From positions 1-63,341 of the forward strand of contig JAFSYI010000042.1 in assembly GCA_017450065.1 (NCBI GenBank): DNA of 63,341 bases. Reading direction: 5' to 3'. A model generated the notes under the pieces. The model did not search any database and was not told where the DNA came from. It saw only the letters and a program-made list of their open reading frames with translations. This DNA is from Lachnospiraceae bacterium (GTDB taxonomy: Bacteria; Bacillota; Clostridia; Lachnospirales; Lachnospiraceae). Shown in pieces: positions 42,411 to 50,992 of this stretch; the first letter of the stretch is position 1, and the number at the start of each line of letters is the position of its first letter. The translations under genes were made by a program, and so were the position numbers.

Positions 42411-43604
42411 ATGAACGCATTAAAGAAGACAAGGATATGGACATATTCAGTCATAGCATTTTTCTTTATTGTTGCTTTTGGCATAATAGTTTACGCTTAC
42501 ACCGGAACAGGTGAAGATACTGTAGCCTCTACAGGTGATAAGACTGATACGGCCGAACCCACGATGACACCGACGCCTACGCCAACGCAGAGCCCTGATT
42601 CCAGGAAAGAAGATAAGGCGGAAGAAGACACCGGAGAAAAGGACGACGGTTTAAAGGAAGGTCAGATGAGGAGTTATCTGTCCGGACTTCCCGTGAAAGA
42701 GGAAATAGCACAGAGAAGACCGATAGCGGTAATGCTTAATAATCTGAAGGCCGCACAGCCTATGTGCAGCGTGTCAAGAGCCGATGTTGTATATGAATAT
42801 GTGGTGGAGGGAGCCATAACGCGTCTTATGGCCCTGTTTGATGAGTATGAGGATCTTGACAAGATAGGATCTGTAAGGAGCTGCCGTGAGTATTTTGTAT
42901 ATACGGCACTTGAGTTTGACGCTATCTACTGCCATTACGGTCAGGCTGCCTATGCCGTGGATCTTCTTAACAGTGATTATGTGGACAATCTTAACGGTCT
43001 TGGCAAGGAGGGTGATATCGTGTATTACCGGACCTCCGACAGAAAGGCACCGCATAATGCATATACCAGTGCTGCCGGTATAGATGCCGGAATAGAAATG
43101 CTGGGATTCAGGAGAAATCACTATGAGGATTTCCAGCGAAAGTTCAAGTTCTGTGATCTCGGTGATACCGTAACCAATGAAAACGGCCTGGAAGTTACCC
43201 ACATGGAGCCGAATTACAGGATAAACAAGCCGTGGTTTGACTATGACCCGGACAGAGAGCAGTATGGACGTTATCAGTATGACGGTCCGCAGATAGACGA
43301 GCTTACGGGAGAACAGCTGTTTTACGATAATGTAATCTTCCAGTATAACAAATGGGCCCAGCTTGACGAAAAGGATTATCTGGCATTTGACTGTCATTCG
43401 GGCGGTGTTATCCAGTATTTTACCAAAGGAAAAATGGTGGTGGGAACATGGAAGAGAGAAGGCCAGCTGGCACATGACGGAAATTACGATCTGTGTCCCA
43501 TCAGATATTATGACCTTCAGGGAAATGAGATAACAATAAACAACGGAAAGACATTTATCTGTGTTATTCAGGATACGGCAATCCAGGATATAGTTATTGA
43601 GTAG
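42411..43604 (+). CDS. DUF3048 (YerB-like) membrane-anchored protein
   Basis: 397 residues. One N-terminal membrane helix (Y-S-V-I-A-F-F-F-I-V-A-F-G-I-I-V-Y), a Thr/Pro-rich linker (T-P-T-P-T-P-T-Q), then the DUF3048 domain: R-P-I-A-V-M-L-N-N, Y-E-Y-V-V-E-G-A-I-T-R-L-M-A-L-F, G-S-V-R-S-C-R-E-Y, and H-Y-G-Q-A. Exposed outside the membrane. The homologue YerB is a putative lipoprotein of unknown role; here the anchor is a transmembrane segment without a lipobox. Confidence 0.9.
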   Translation: MNALKKTRIWTYSVIAFFFIVAFGIIVYAYTGTGEDTVASTGDKTDTAEPTMTPTPTPTQSPDSRKEDKAEEDTGEKDDGLKEGQMRSYLSGLPVKEEIAQRRPIAVMLNNLKAAQPMCSVSRADVVYEYVVEGAITRLMALFDEYEDLDKIGSVRSCREYFVYTALEFDAIYCHYGQAAYAVDLLNSDYVDNLNGLGKEGDIVYYRTSDRKAPHNAYTSAAGIDAGIEMLGFRRNHYEDFQRKFKFCDLGDTVTNENGLEVTHMEPNYRINKPWFDYDPDREQYGRYQYDGPQIDELTGEQLFYDNVIFQYNKWAQLDEKDYLAFDCHSGGVIQYFTKGKMVVGTWKREGQLAHDGNYDLCPIRYYDLQGNEITINNGKTFICVIQDTAIQDIVIE

Positions 43605-43716
43605 TTATGCAGATTGACATCAGTATGATTCATCAGTAAACAGCAAAAAATGTGTTTATGGATGAGTTACTTCAGAGTATGTGTTCATCCATATGTATAA
43701 AGGAGATATATTATAA

Positions 43717-44787
43717 ATGAAGATTACGGCTCTTATCATGGCCGGCGGACGCGGAGAGCGTTTCTGGCCGAGAAGCAGAAAGAAGCTGCCCAAGCAGTTC
43801 CTGTCACTGACTGATGATGACAGGACCATGATACAGCTTACAGTTGACAGGATCCTTCCGCTTGTTGACATGGAAGACATTTACATAGCGACCAACAGGG
43901 ATTATAAACCGCTGGTAAGAGAGCAGCTGCCCGGAATTCCCGGGGAAAACATACTGTGTGAGCCTGTAGGCAGGAACACAGCACCATGCATAGGACTCGG
44001 AGCCACTCATATTTCTAAAAAATATGAGGATGCGGTAATGATGGTGCTGCCATCGGATTCGCTGATCAAGAATGCTGACAGATACCTTGAACTGGCTGGC
44101 GAGGCCTGCGGTATAGCAGATGAAGGTAATAACCTTGTGACAATGGGTATAAGACCGTCGTACCCCGAAACAGGATACGGATATATTAAGTTCCGTAAGG
44201 AAGAAAGAAGAGGCAGTGCATACAAGGTAGACCGGTTTGTCGAGAAGCCTTCTACAGATAAGGCAAGAGAGTATCTTGATTCCGGTGATTATCTGTGGAA
44301 TGCAGGTATGTTTGTTTGGAAGGTATCTACAATACTTGAACTTTTTAAACAGTATCTTCCTGATATGAAAGAGGGGCTTGACAGAATAGGGGAAGCGATC
44401 GGAACCGGGGCACAGGATGAGACCCTTGAAAACATTTTTCCCGGGCTTGAATCCATATCCGTCGATTACGGGATAATGGAGAAGGCTCAGAGCATATATA
44501 CCATACCGGGTGATTTCGGCTGGGATGATGTGGGATCGTGGCTTGCGGTTGAGCGTATCAGGGCTGTGAATGAAGAGAATAATGTAGTAAGCGGAAATGT
44601 CGTGACGATAGATACAAAAGACTGTATAATAGAGGGCAGCGATAAGCTGATCGCAGCAGTCGGACTTAAAGATACCGTTATAGTCGATACAGAAGATGCC
44701 ATACTTATCTGCGATAAGAACAGCACTGCAGATATTAAGAAGGTACTGGCCTCGCTAAGAGACAGCGGACATGATGAGGTTCTCTGA
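43717..44787 (+). CDS. manC: Mannose-1-phosphate guanylyltransferase
   Basis: 356 residues. Nucleotidyltransferase signature M-A-G-G-R-G-E-R-F-W-P-R-S-R and P-K-Q-F-L at the N-terminus, E-P-V-G-R-N-T-A-P-C-I, F-V-E-K-P, and W-N-A-G-M-F-V-W. It makes GDP-mannose, a donor for polysaccharide synthesis such as the glycosyltransferases at 30-33 kb. AAAGGAG precedes the ATG. The next gene starts three bases after its stop. The C-terminal phosphomannose isomerase domain of bifunctional forms is absent. Confidence 0.93.
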   Translation: MKITALIMAGGRGERFWPRSRKKLPKQFLSLTDDDRTMIQLTVDRILPLVDMEDIYIATNRDYKPLVREQLPGIPGENILCEPVGRNTAPCIGLGATHISKKYEDAVMMVLPSDSLIKNADRYLELAGEACGIADEGNNLVTMGIRPSYPETGYGYIKFRKEERRGSAYKVDRFVEKPSTDKAREYLDSGDYLWNAGMFVWKVSTILELFKQYLPDMKEGLDRIGEAIGTGAQDETLENIFPGLESISVDYGIMEKAQSIYTIPGDFGWDDVGSWLAVERIRAVNEENNVVSGNVVTIDTKDCIIEGSDKLIAAVGLKDTVIVDTEDAILICDKNSTADIKKVLASLRDSGHDEVL

Positions 44788-44790
44788 TAA

Positions 44791-45747
44791 ATGAAATATA
44801 ACAAATATACGATCACAACTACAACCGAAGCTGAAGATGTTATAAGCGCATCGCTCATGGAACTGGGCATTGAGGGTGTTGAGATAGAGGACAAAACCCC
44901 GCTTTCAGAGCAGGATAAGGCTGCCATGTTTGTTGACATCCTTCCGCAGACGGAAGAGGATAACGGTGTGGCATATCTCAGCTTTTATCTGGACGCAGCG
45001 GAGGACAATAAGCAGCTTCTGGACAGTGTCAGGGAAGAGCTTGAAGACATTAAGAGCTATATGGATGCGGGAGACTGTACCATTAACTGTACCGAGCTTC
45101 AGGATACGGATTATCTTAATAACTGGAAGCAGTATTTTCATCAGTTTTATATAGGGGATGATATACTGATAGTTCCGTCCTGGGAGGAAGTAGCCGATAA
45201 AGATAAAAGCAAGCTTATCATACACATAGATCCCGGAACAGCCTTCGGTACCGGGATGCATGAAACCACACAGCTGTGTATAAGAGCTCTTCGCAAATAT
45301 GTTAATTCCGATACCAGGATGCTGGATGTGGGAACGGGAAGCGGTATACTCTCGATCATGGCTTATAAATTCGGGGCAGCATCGGCAACGGGAACTGATC
45401 TTGATCCATGTACCATAGAGGCCGTACAGGATAATATGGAGAGTAACGGGCTGTCGGAAGCAGGCTTTAATCTGATCATAGGGAACATTATAGACAGTAA
45501 GGAGATTCAGGATGAGGTCGGATATGGCTGCTATGATATCGTAACCGCGAATATCCTTGCGGAAGTACTTATCCCCCTTACTCCCGTAATAGTAAACCAT
45601 ATTAAACCCGGCGGGATATATATTACTTCCGGTATCATTGATGATAAGGAACAGGCAGTAACTGAAGCTGTCAAAAAAGCGGGATTTGAAATTCTGGATG
45701 TCGATCATCAGGGTGAATGGGTCGGGATCACGGCGAAAAAGCTTTAA
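44791..45747 (+). CDS. prmA: Ribosomal protein L11 methyltransferase
   Basis: 318 residues. N-terminal substrate-binding domain with the late N-W-K-Q-Y-F motif, D-P-G-T-A-F-G-T-G-M-H-E-T-T-Q, SAM motif L-D-V-G-T-G-S-G-I-L-S, and the N-I-L-A-E-V-L active-site region. It trimethylates L11. Coupled to manC by a three-base gap. Confidence 0.95.
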   Translation: MKYNKYTITTTTEAEDVISASLMELGIEGVEIEDKTPLSEQDKAAMFVDILPQTEEDNGVAYLSFYLDAAEDNKQLLDSVREELEDIKSYMDAGDCTINCTELQDTDYLNNWKQYFHQFYIGDDILIVPSWEEVADKDKSKLIIHIDPGTAFGTGMHETTQLCIRALRKYVNSDTRMLDVGTGSGILSIMAYKFGAASATGTDLDPCTIEAVQDNMESNGLSEAGFNLIIGNIIDSKEIQDEVGYGCYDIVTANILAEVLIPLTPVIVNHIKPGGIYITSGIIDDKEQAVTEAVKKAGFEILDVDHQGEWVGITAKKL

Positions 45748-45797
45748 TTATCATATATACGGAACACCTATGATTGTGTTTCATAAGGGAGAAACGG

Positions 45798-46868
45798 ATG
45801 CCTGGTGACATAGCGGAAGATATGAAGACTCTTCCCGTATTTATAAGAAGATATAACGACTCAAAAAGCTTTGCGGACATGATACATGGTTACAGGGAGC
45901 TGACAGGAGGGTATAACTATGCAATAGAGAACCTGACGGAGCTTCCTGCAGATGAGAGATTTATGCGTATCAGTTCTGTCATTATAGCTAAAAAGAAGGC
46001 GCTGTATCCGGCGTATAAAATGTCCGAGGTATGTCCTGTTAACTGTAATGCATATCTGGTGGAGAAGAATAATTATATTGTTGTGCTATCGACAGATGCC
46101 AACCACATTTACGGTAAGAGAGTGCTTAAGTCTACATTCAGGACGACGGAATATGAACCGATCGGAGTGCTTGGAAAGAAGAAGGTGCACGTATATCTTA
46201 CCACAAGGTTTTACCAGGGAATACTGCCTAAGATAGGTTCTGATATAGCAAGGTTTAAGGATGAACGCAATAAGAACAGAAGCAATGTGAGAACCGAGGC
46301 AAGCTTTACTGTCAGTCCTGAACTTGCAAAGGCCATGCTGGAATACAACAAAAGAGGTCCTGACAGCCTTAAAGCATGTGTGGTTGTAACTCTGGGAAAG
46401 ATCGTCTGTAAGCTCATACAGAGAGATGCGATAATAATAAAAACAAGACATGAAGGAGGCATGCTCAGATGGGTGCCCATGATCTTCAACAGTGATGATG
46501 ATTACAGCGAGCAGTATAATGATATCAAGGATCTGTATGAAAAGGCAGAGACCTTTGACAGCTGCAGCGTTGATATACTTAATGCGGAGTTAAGATACGA
46601 CTGCGAGGAGTATTCAACACTCTCTTATGAATTCCTGACGGATGATACGTATAACGATTTCATAAGAAGAGTGGAGAGTGATACGACATATTTCATTGAT
46701 GCTTACGGCAGGGATGTGGCACCGATCTCTGTCCGCCTTGAGATAAACCGGGATTCAATGAACATAATCTATTCATGTGATAAGGGATATCTTGGGAATG
46801 TGGATGTAAGTAAGATAAACGATATGTTTACCGTACTTATTTCAAGGATAGTAGCACCTAAATCATAG
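45798..46868 (+). CDS. Conserved-looking protein of unknown function
   Basis: 356 residues, soluble. ATG at 45798 has AAGGGA 7 nt upstream; a longer start at 45774 is less supported. I do not recognise it. It has charged helices, an E-A-S-F-T-V-S-P-E-L-A-K-A-M segment, and a C-terminal Y-S-C-D-K-G-Y-L-G-N-V-D-V-S-K-I-N-D-M-F that recalls the closing segment of condensation / acyltransferase folds, though no H-H-x-x-x-D-G active-site motif is present. The TAG stop lies inside the first four bases of the 127-bp repeat, so the repeat defines its C-terminus. Confidence 0.6.
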   Translation: MPGDIAEDMKTLPVFIRRYNDSKSFADMIHGYRELTGGYNYAIENLTELPADERFMRISSVIIAKKKALYPAYKMSEVCPVNCNAYLVEKNNYIVVLSTDANHIYGKRVLKSTFRTTEYEPIGVLGKKKVHVYLTTRFYQGILPKIGSDIARFKDERNKNRSNVRTEASFTVSPELAKAMLEYNKRGPDSLKACVVVTLGKIVCKLIQRDAIIIKTRHEGGMLRWVPMIFNSDDDYSEQYNDIKDLYEKAETFDSCSVDILNAELRYDCEEYSTLSYEFLTDDTYNDFIRRVESDTTYFIDAYGRDVAPISVRLEINRDSMNIIYSCDKGYLGNVDVSKINDMFTVLISRIVAPKS

Positions 46869-46991
46869 AATCCTGAATTTCATCAGAAATTCGGGATTCG
46901 TACTCGACCAGGTTCTGCTAAAAGCAGGACCGTGTCATGCGGAACGCATGATTTCTGAATGCATTTCCTTGTTTGCATTCAGAAAGTCATA
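46865..46991 (+). repeat. 127-bp structured element, copy B
   Basis: Perfectly identical to 9215-9341, 37.6 kb away, with the same four hairpins (46868-46899, 46911-46931, 46935-46951, 46952-46985). Identity ends sharply on both sides (flanks AAATC and GGAAT versus ACAGT and CCCAG), which gives exact element borders and shows no clear target duplication. It begins inside the last codons of the upstream gene. Confidence 0.88.
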
Positions 46992-47017
46992 GGAATCAAA
47001 ACATGGTCTGTTGCAGA

Positions 47018-47050
47018 TAACGGGGATACATTTTCTTTGTATCCCCGTTA
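47018..47050. terminator. Bidirectional terminator
   Basis: TAACGGGGATACA (47018-47030) pairs with TGTATCCCCGTTA (47038-47050), 13 bp, loop 7 nt, followed by TTATTTAT. It separates the unknown-protein gene from the convergent GLUG gene. Confidence 0.88.
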
Positions 47051-47095
47051 TTATTTATGGTATAAACCAAACCGTGCTGTATCCTGAGGCTCAGC

Positions 47096-50000
47096 TTACA
47101 GATCCATCATCTCTATATCACTGTCATTTTCTATATCCGTACTGTTCTTTTTGCCGGTTTTATTATTTTTGCTGTTCTTATCATTCTTATTTTTAATCTT
47201 TTTATTCCCGTTATTCTCAGCTTTATCCGTATTATTTCCGGAGTTGTTGCTGTATGAGACGTTCCCCTTATTTCCGGTTTTTGCTTTTTTGTTTTTATTC
47301 CTGTGTAACAGGATCGCCATGATGGCTGCCAGGAGGGCAGCGCCTCCACCGATCTCATATTTGGCATATTTTTCAATCGGGCTGACATAAGCATTTTCAA
47401 CAAGGAATTTCACATTATATCCCGGCGCCATGAACGTATAGTATTTGCCCATGGGCTGACATTCTGCTTCGGTCTTTTCGTCTCCGCTCAGGAGCCATAT
47501 CCTTACATCGCTTATGTTTTCGGGAGGACAGTATCTTATAAGATGTTCATCGGAGAAGTCCTCCGGTATGGTAAGCTCCCAGCATTCAAAGATATCGGGA
47601 TCTTCATTTTCACCCGTAACCCTTGAATCGAGAGTATCTTCCGATATGAATTTACCGTCTGCAAGAACAGCCGACTGTCCGTTTTCCCGAAGCTGTGATC
47701 CCGCAAGCGTTGTTATATACCGTGCTTTTGTTCCTGACAGTTCGCTATCGGCGTGAAGATTAAGGAGATTGGCATTATCCCAGTCCCAGAGTATGTATTC
47801 ATCATCCGTAAGTTCTATAGGAAGTGATGTGATGCTGTCTCCGTAATTATATTCCTTAACGGAAATGGTTTCATCATCAACCACAAAGCTTACCTTGATC
47901 GATCTGAATTCGGATGGTATGCCGTCAGCACTGAGCAGCTGCTCATACGGAATGGGTTCAGCCTTACCACTGTAGCTTACCCTGTCTATTCCCGCATGAT
48001 CATCACAGACAAAGTAATTTGACTTAAGGCGTCCCTTCTGGCTGTTGTCACCTGCGATAGCCCCGAGACAGGAACCTTTACTGTTTATGGAAGGAAGGCT
48101 GTAACATCCGCTTATATCATACCCAAAACCTGTAATTCCTCCAATGTTATCATTGCCCTGCATGATGCATTTTGCCTGACAGTCCTTGATGGTTGAGAGT
48201 GATTTGCCGCTGATCCCACCGACATAATCACCTGACTTGCTGACCAGCTTGCCGTAGTTCTGGCATCTTAATATGGTACCCATTTCCTGAAGTCCGCAGG
48301 CACCGCCGATATAACTCTTCAGTCCTTCAATATATCCGTTGTTTTTGTTGTTCCTTAGCACACACTTGGAACGGTAGGTTGTTCCGGCGGCGGCATCCCT
48401 GATACCTGTGATGTCGCTCTCTAAGTCAAAGTCATATTCTATGGCCATTGTCCCGGCTATTCCTGCCGTGTTTATGTCTCCATGAACCGGACCGTTGTTC
48501 AGGGAATCTGCTATGGTTGCATCCGTTGAACTGTCGGCAACGGACAGGGAATCGTCCTCGTACAGATCTGTGTAATCCTCGTCCAGTACGCCGTCAATCG
48601 CATCTGCGATGAGAAGCATGATGACATTAAACTGGTCGTTTACCTTTATCATGTCATCCACCAGCTGCTGATTGGAAGAGTTCATTTCATTGTTCAGATA
48701 TCCGAGATTGTCGCTCATTCCCTGAATGTTTGCTATAAGTGAATTGGAGCGGTTCCTGTATTCGTCCGAAAGCTTGGGGAAGGTAATCCTTCCTCTTGAA
48801 TTAATGTCCGATACTATGGACTTAACATCCCCGGCAGCACTACCGAGATTATTGATCGACTGTTTTGTACTGTCAACGGCATAACGGATGTCTCTGCGTG
48901 TGTTTTCGGCCATTTCGGGCTCATGAGACAGCAGGATGCCGGCCATCGTATCCACATTTACCTCGAGCCATTCCGGATAACTCATTCCATCATGCTCATT
49001 TTTGAATTCTTCATTTGCCAGTTCCTCTACAACAATATCGGCCCGGGCGGAGGCTGTGTCGCTAAGAGATCTGTCCTTCACAGCGTATTCCTCATCGGAC
49101 GAAGGGAAATCGGTATATTCCGGAGGATCCATGCTCGTGTCCTCATGGACTATACATGATATGTTATCATATTCTTCCTTTGTTCCGGCACCGGCAGAAG
49201 GCCAGCTTATTATATTTCCCGACACATCCAGTGGAACGAGGTTTGAGCTTGTCCCGTAGTAGATCGGATCGTTACGGTGCTGGTCAATAAATTTATAATA
49301 GTTGTACCTGTAGTCGCTCTCATAGTATTTTTCCCGAAGATTGTGATATTCATCCGTGCCTTTATCAATATTCTGTTTTGCGGCGTTATAGCTCAGACTT
49401 TCATCAGGAGAAAGGTATTTCTGTATATCAAGATCATTAACTGCGTTTGACAGATTGCTTATAGCCTTAGAGGCGTTATCGGCAGCCTGCTTTGTATGAT
49501 CCAGTGCACCACCGCTTTTTGCCGCTTCTTCAAGAGCATAGTCTATCCTGCCCGTGATCTCGGTTCCGCTGTCCATAACCCCGTTTATCCAGTCCTCGGT
49601 CTCGTTGCTTAAGTATGAGGTGTCGGTGAGCGCCTTGTCGGTAAAGCTCTTAACCATATTGAGACGGGCACTTACTATTTCCGATTCACCGCCTGCATCA
49701 TTAAGAGTTACATTGACAAGATCGTGCAGTGTGTTCATATTCGTTGTAAGCTGTCCCACGATATCTTTGGTAATGTCTATGATCACATAGGGCTCTGCCT
49801 GTCCTGCGATACCGCCTACGTCCTTACGCCCGAATACTTCACCGTTGTTAACACACATCTGAACATAACCGTTCTGGCGTCCTACAATACCTCCCACATT
49901 ATATCCGACATGCTCATAACCAACGAGGGATTCATTGGTACAGCTTACTATCACTCCCTGTGAATAACCGCAGATACCGCCTATATCCACCGTGCTGTTT

Positions 50001-50992
50001 AAAACACTGGTAGAATCCTGCTTATTGTTATCTCCGAATATATTGAGTAAATTGTTGGTATATTTGCTGACATCAATATCCTTAAAGGAAATGGTTTCAT
50101 CCATACTGGTTATATTGATCCTTGCTTCATTGGTGCATCCGTTCACTATACCAAGGTTATATCCTGTTATTCCGCCGGTGAAGTGACGTCCTATTACATG
50201 TCCCTTGCTTACACAGCTGCTGATAGTGCCTGTCTGCTCGTTATATCCTGCGATACCGCCGGTATAGTCATAACCTTCCACGCTGCCGTTAAAACGGCAG
50301 TTGCTTATAAGTCCGTAGTTATCTCCGACTATACCCCCGGTGGCGAGCTGCTTGTCCGAAGGCATAACGCTTCCCGTAACTGTAAGATTTTTGATAACGG
50401 CACTTGCCTGTGTTATACAGAACAAACCTGTATAGCTTTCCTCCGATGATATGTAAAGTCCCGATATGGTATGTCCGTTACCGTCAAAGATACCACCGAA
50501 AATAGGTATATATTTAAAACTGCTTCCGCCAAGATCTATATCTTCTTTAAGAATTACATTTTTATCTCTTGACCAGATATCAAGACTGCAGTTATCGGCA
50601 AGAGCGATAAGATCATCAACACTGGAAATGTAAATATCGGTTAGCTCTGTGATATCTGCAGCCGCCGTTGTGCCGCGGATGTCGCTTTCATAGGTTCCGG
50701 CTTTTGAAACGGGAAGGTCCGTCTTCTTTCTGCCGTAAGGATCTTTGGTGCTCTCTTCTCCGGAATCCTCAGAGCTGCCGTCTGCAGTGCTTTCGTCATA
50801 TTCATCCTCCGGAGTAATTTCATTTCCGTTTTCGTCTGTGTGAATGATCTGTATATCGGGAGCCATACCGGTTCCTTCTGTCACGGTCAGTCTGGTGCTG
50901 GCCATGGTCCTTACCGTGAAGAGCGGATCCGATATACATGAAATAACCGTAAGTATAGCAAGAAGGGCAGCCGCATGCTGTTTATTTCTCAT
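47096..50992 (-). CDS. Giant GLUG-repeat surface protein with internal helical domain
   Basis: 1298 residues. N-terminal hydrophobic signal, acidic spacer, then GLUG-type beta-solenoid repeats from about 150 to 400 (T-G-G-I-V-G-D-N-Y-G, T-G-G-I-A-G-Y-N, V-G-G-I-V-G-R-Q-N-G). Residues about 400-820 are helical and coiled-coil-like, rich in Asn, Asp and Ser. GLUG repeats resume at about 835-985 (I-G-G-A-C-G, V-G-G-I-S-G-K-S). A further domain is followed by one membrane helix near 1217 and a Lys/Asn-rich cytoplasmic tail. It overlaps the transporter gene by 11 bases with GGAGGTG before its ATG, so both are coupled. Role unknown; adhesion or transporter partnership is likely. Confidence 0.8.
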   Translation of the reverse strand: MRNKQHAAALLAILTVISCISDPLFTVRTMASTRLTVTEGTGMAPDIQIIHTDENGNEITPEDEYDESTADGSSEDSGEESTKDPYGRKKTDLPVSKAGTYESDIRGTTAAADITELTDIYISSVDDLIALADNCSLDIWSRDKNVILKEDIDLGGSSFKYIPIFGGIFDGNGHTISGLYISSEESYTGLFCITQASAVIKNLTVTGSVMPSDKQLATGGIVGDNYGLISNCRFNGSVEGYDYTGGIAGYNEQTGTISSCVSKGHVIGRHFTGGITGYNLGIVNGCTNEARINITSMDETISFKDIDVSKYTNNLLNIFGDNNKQDSTSVLNSTVDIGGICGYSQGVIVSCTNESLVGYEHVGYNVGGIVGRQNGYVQMCVNNGEVFGRKDVGGIAGQAEPYVIIDITKDIVGQLTTNMNTLHDLVNVTLNDAGGESEIVSARLNMVKSFTDKALTDTSYLSNETEDWINGVMDSGTEITGRIDYALEEAAKSGGALDHTKQAADNASKAISNLSNAVNDLDIQKYLSPDESLSYNAAKQNIDKGTDEYHNLREKYYESDYRYNYYKFIDQHRNDPIYYGTSSNLVPLDVSGNIISWPSAGAGTKEEYDNISCIVHEDTSMDPPEYTDFPSSDEEYAVKDRSLSDTASARADIVVEELANEEFKNEHDGMSYPEWLEVNVDTMAGILLSHEPEMAENTRRDIRYAVDSTKQSINNLGSAAGDVKSIVSDINSRGRITFPKLSDEYRNRSNSLIANIQGMSDNLGYLNNEMNSSNQQLVDDMIKVNDQFNVIMLLIADAIDGVLDEDYTDLYEDDSLSVADSSTDATIADSLNNGPVHGDINTAGIAGTMAIEYDFDLESDITGIRDAAAGTTYRSKCVLRNNKNNGYIEGLKSYIGGACGLQEMGTILRCQNYGKLVSKSGDYVGGISGKSLSTIKDCQAKCIMQGNDNIGGITGFGYDISGCYSLPSINSKGSCLGAIAGDNSQKGRLKSNYFVCDDHAGIDRVSYSGKAEPIPYEQLLSADGIPSEFRSIKVSFVVDDETISVKEYNYGDSITSLPIELTDDEYILWDWDNANLLNLHADSELSGTKARYITTLAGSQLRENGQSAVLADGKFISEDTLDSRVTGENEDPDIFECWELTIPEDFSDEHLIRYCPPENISDVRIWLLSGDEKTEAECQPMGKYYTFMAPGYNVKFLVENAYVSPIEKYAKYEIGGGAALLAAIMAILLHRNKNKKAKTGNKGNVSYSNNSGNNTDKAENNGNKKIKNKNDKNSKNNKTGKKNSTDIENDSDIEMMDL

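Noticed and set aside
47011-47390. Plus-strand Phe/Leu-rich frames opposite the GLUG gene C-terminus
   Set aside because: They are the complement of the Lys/Asn-rich tail and lack start signals.
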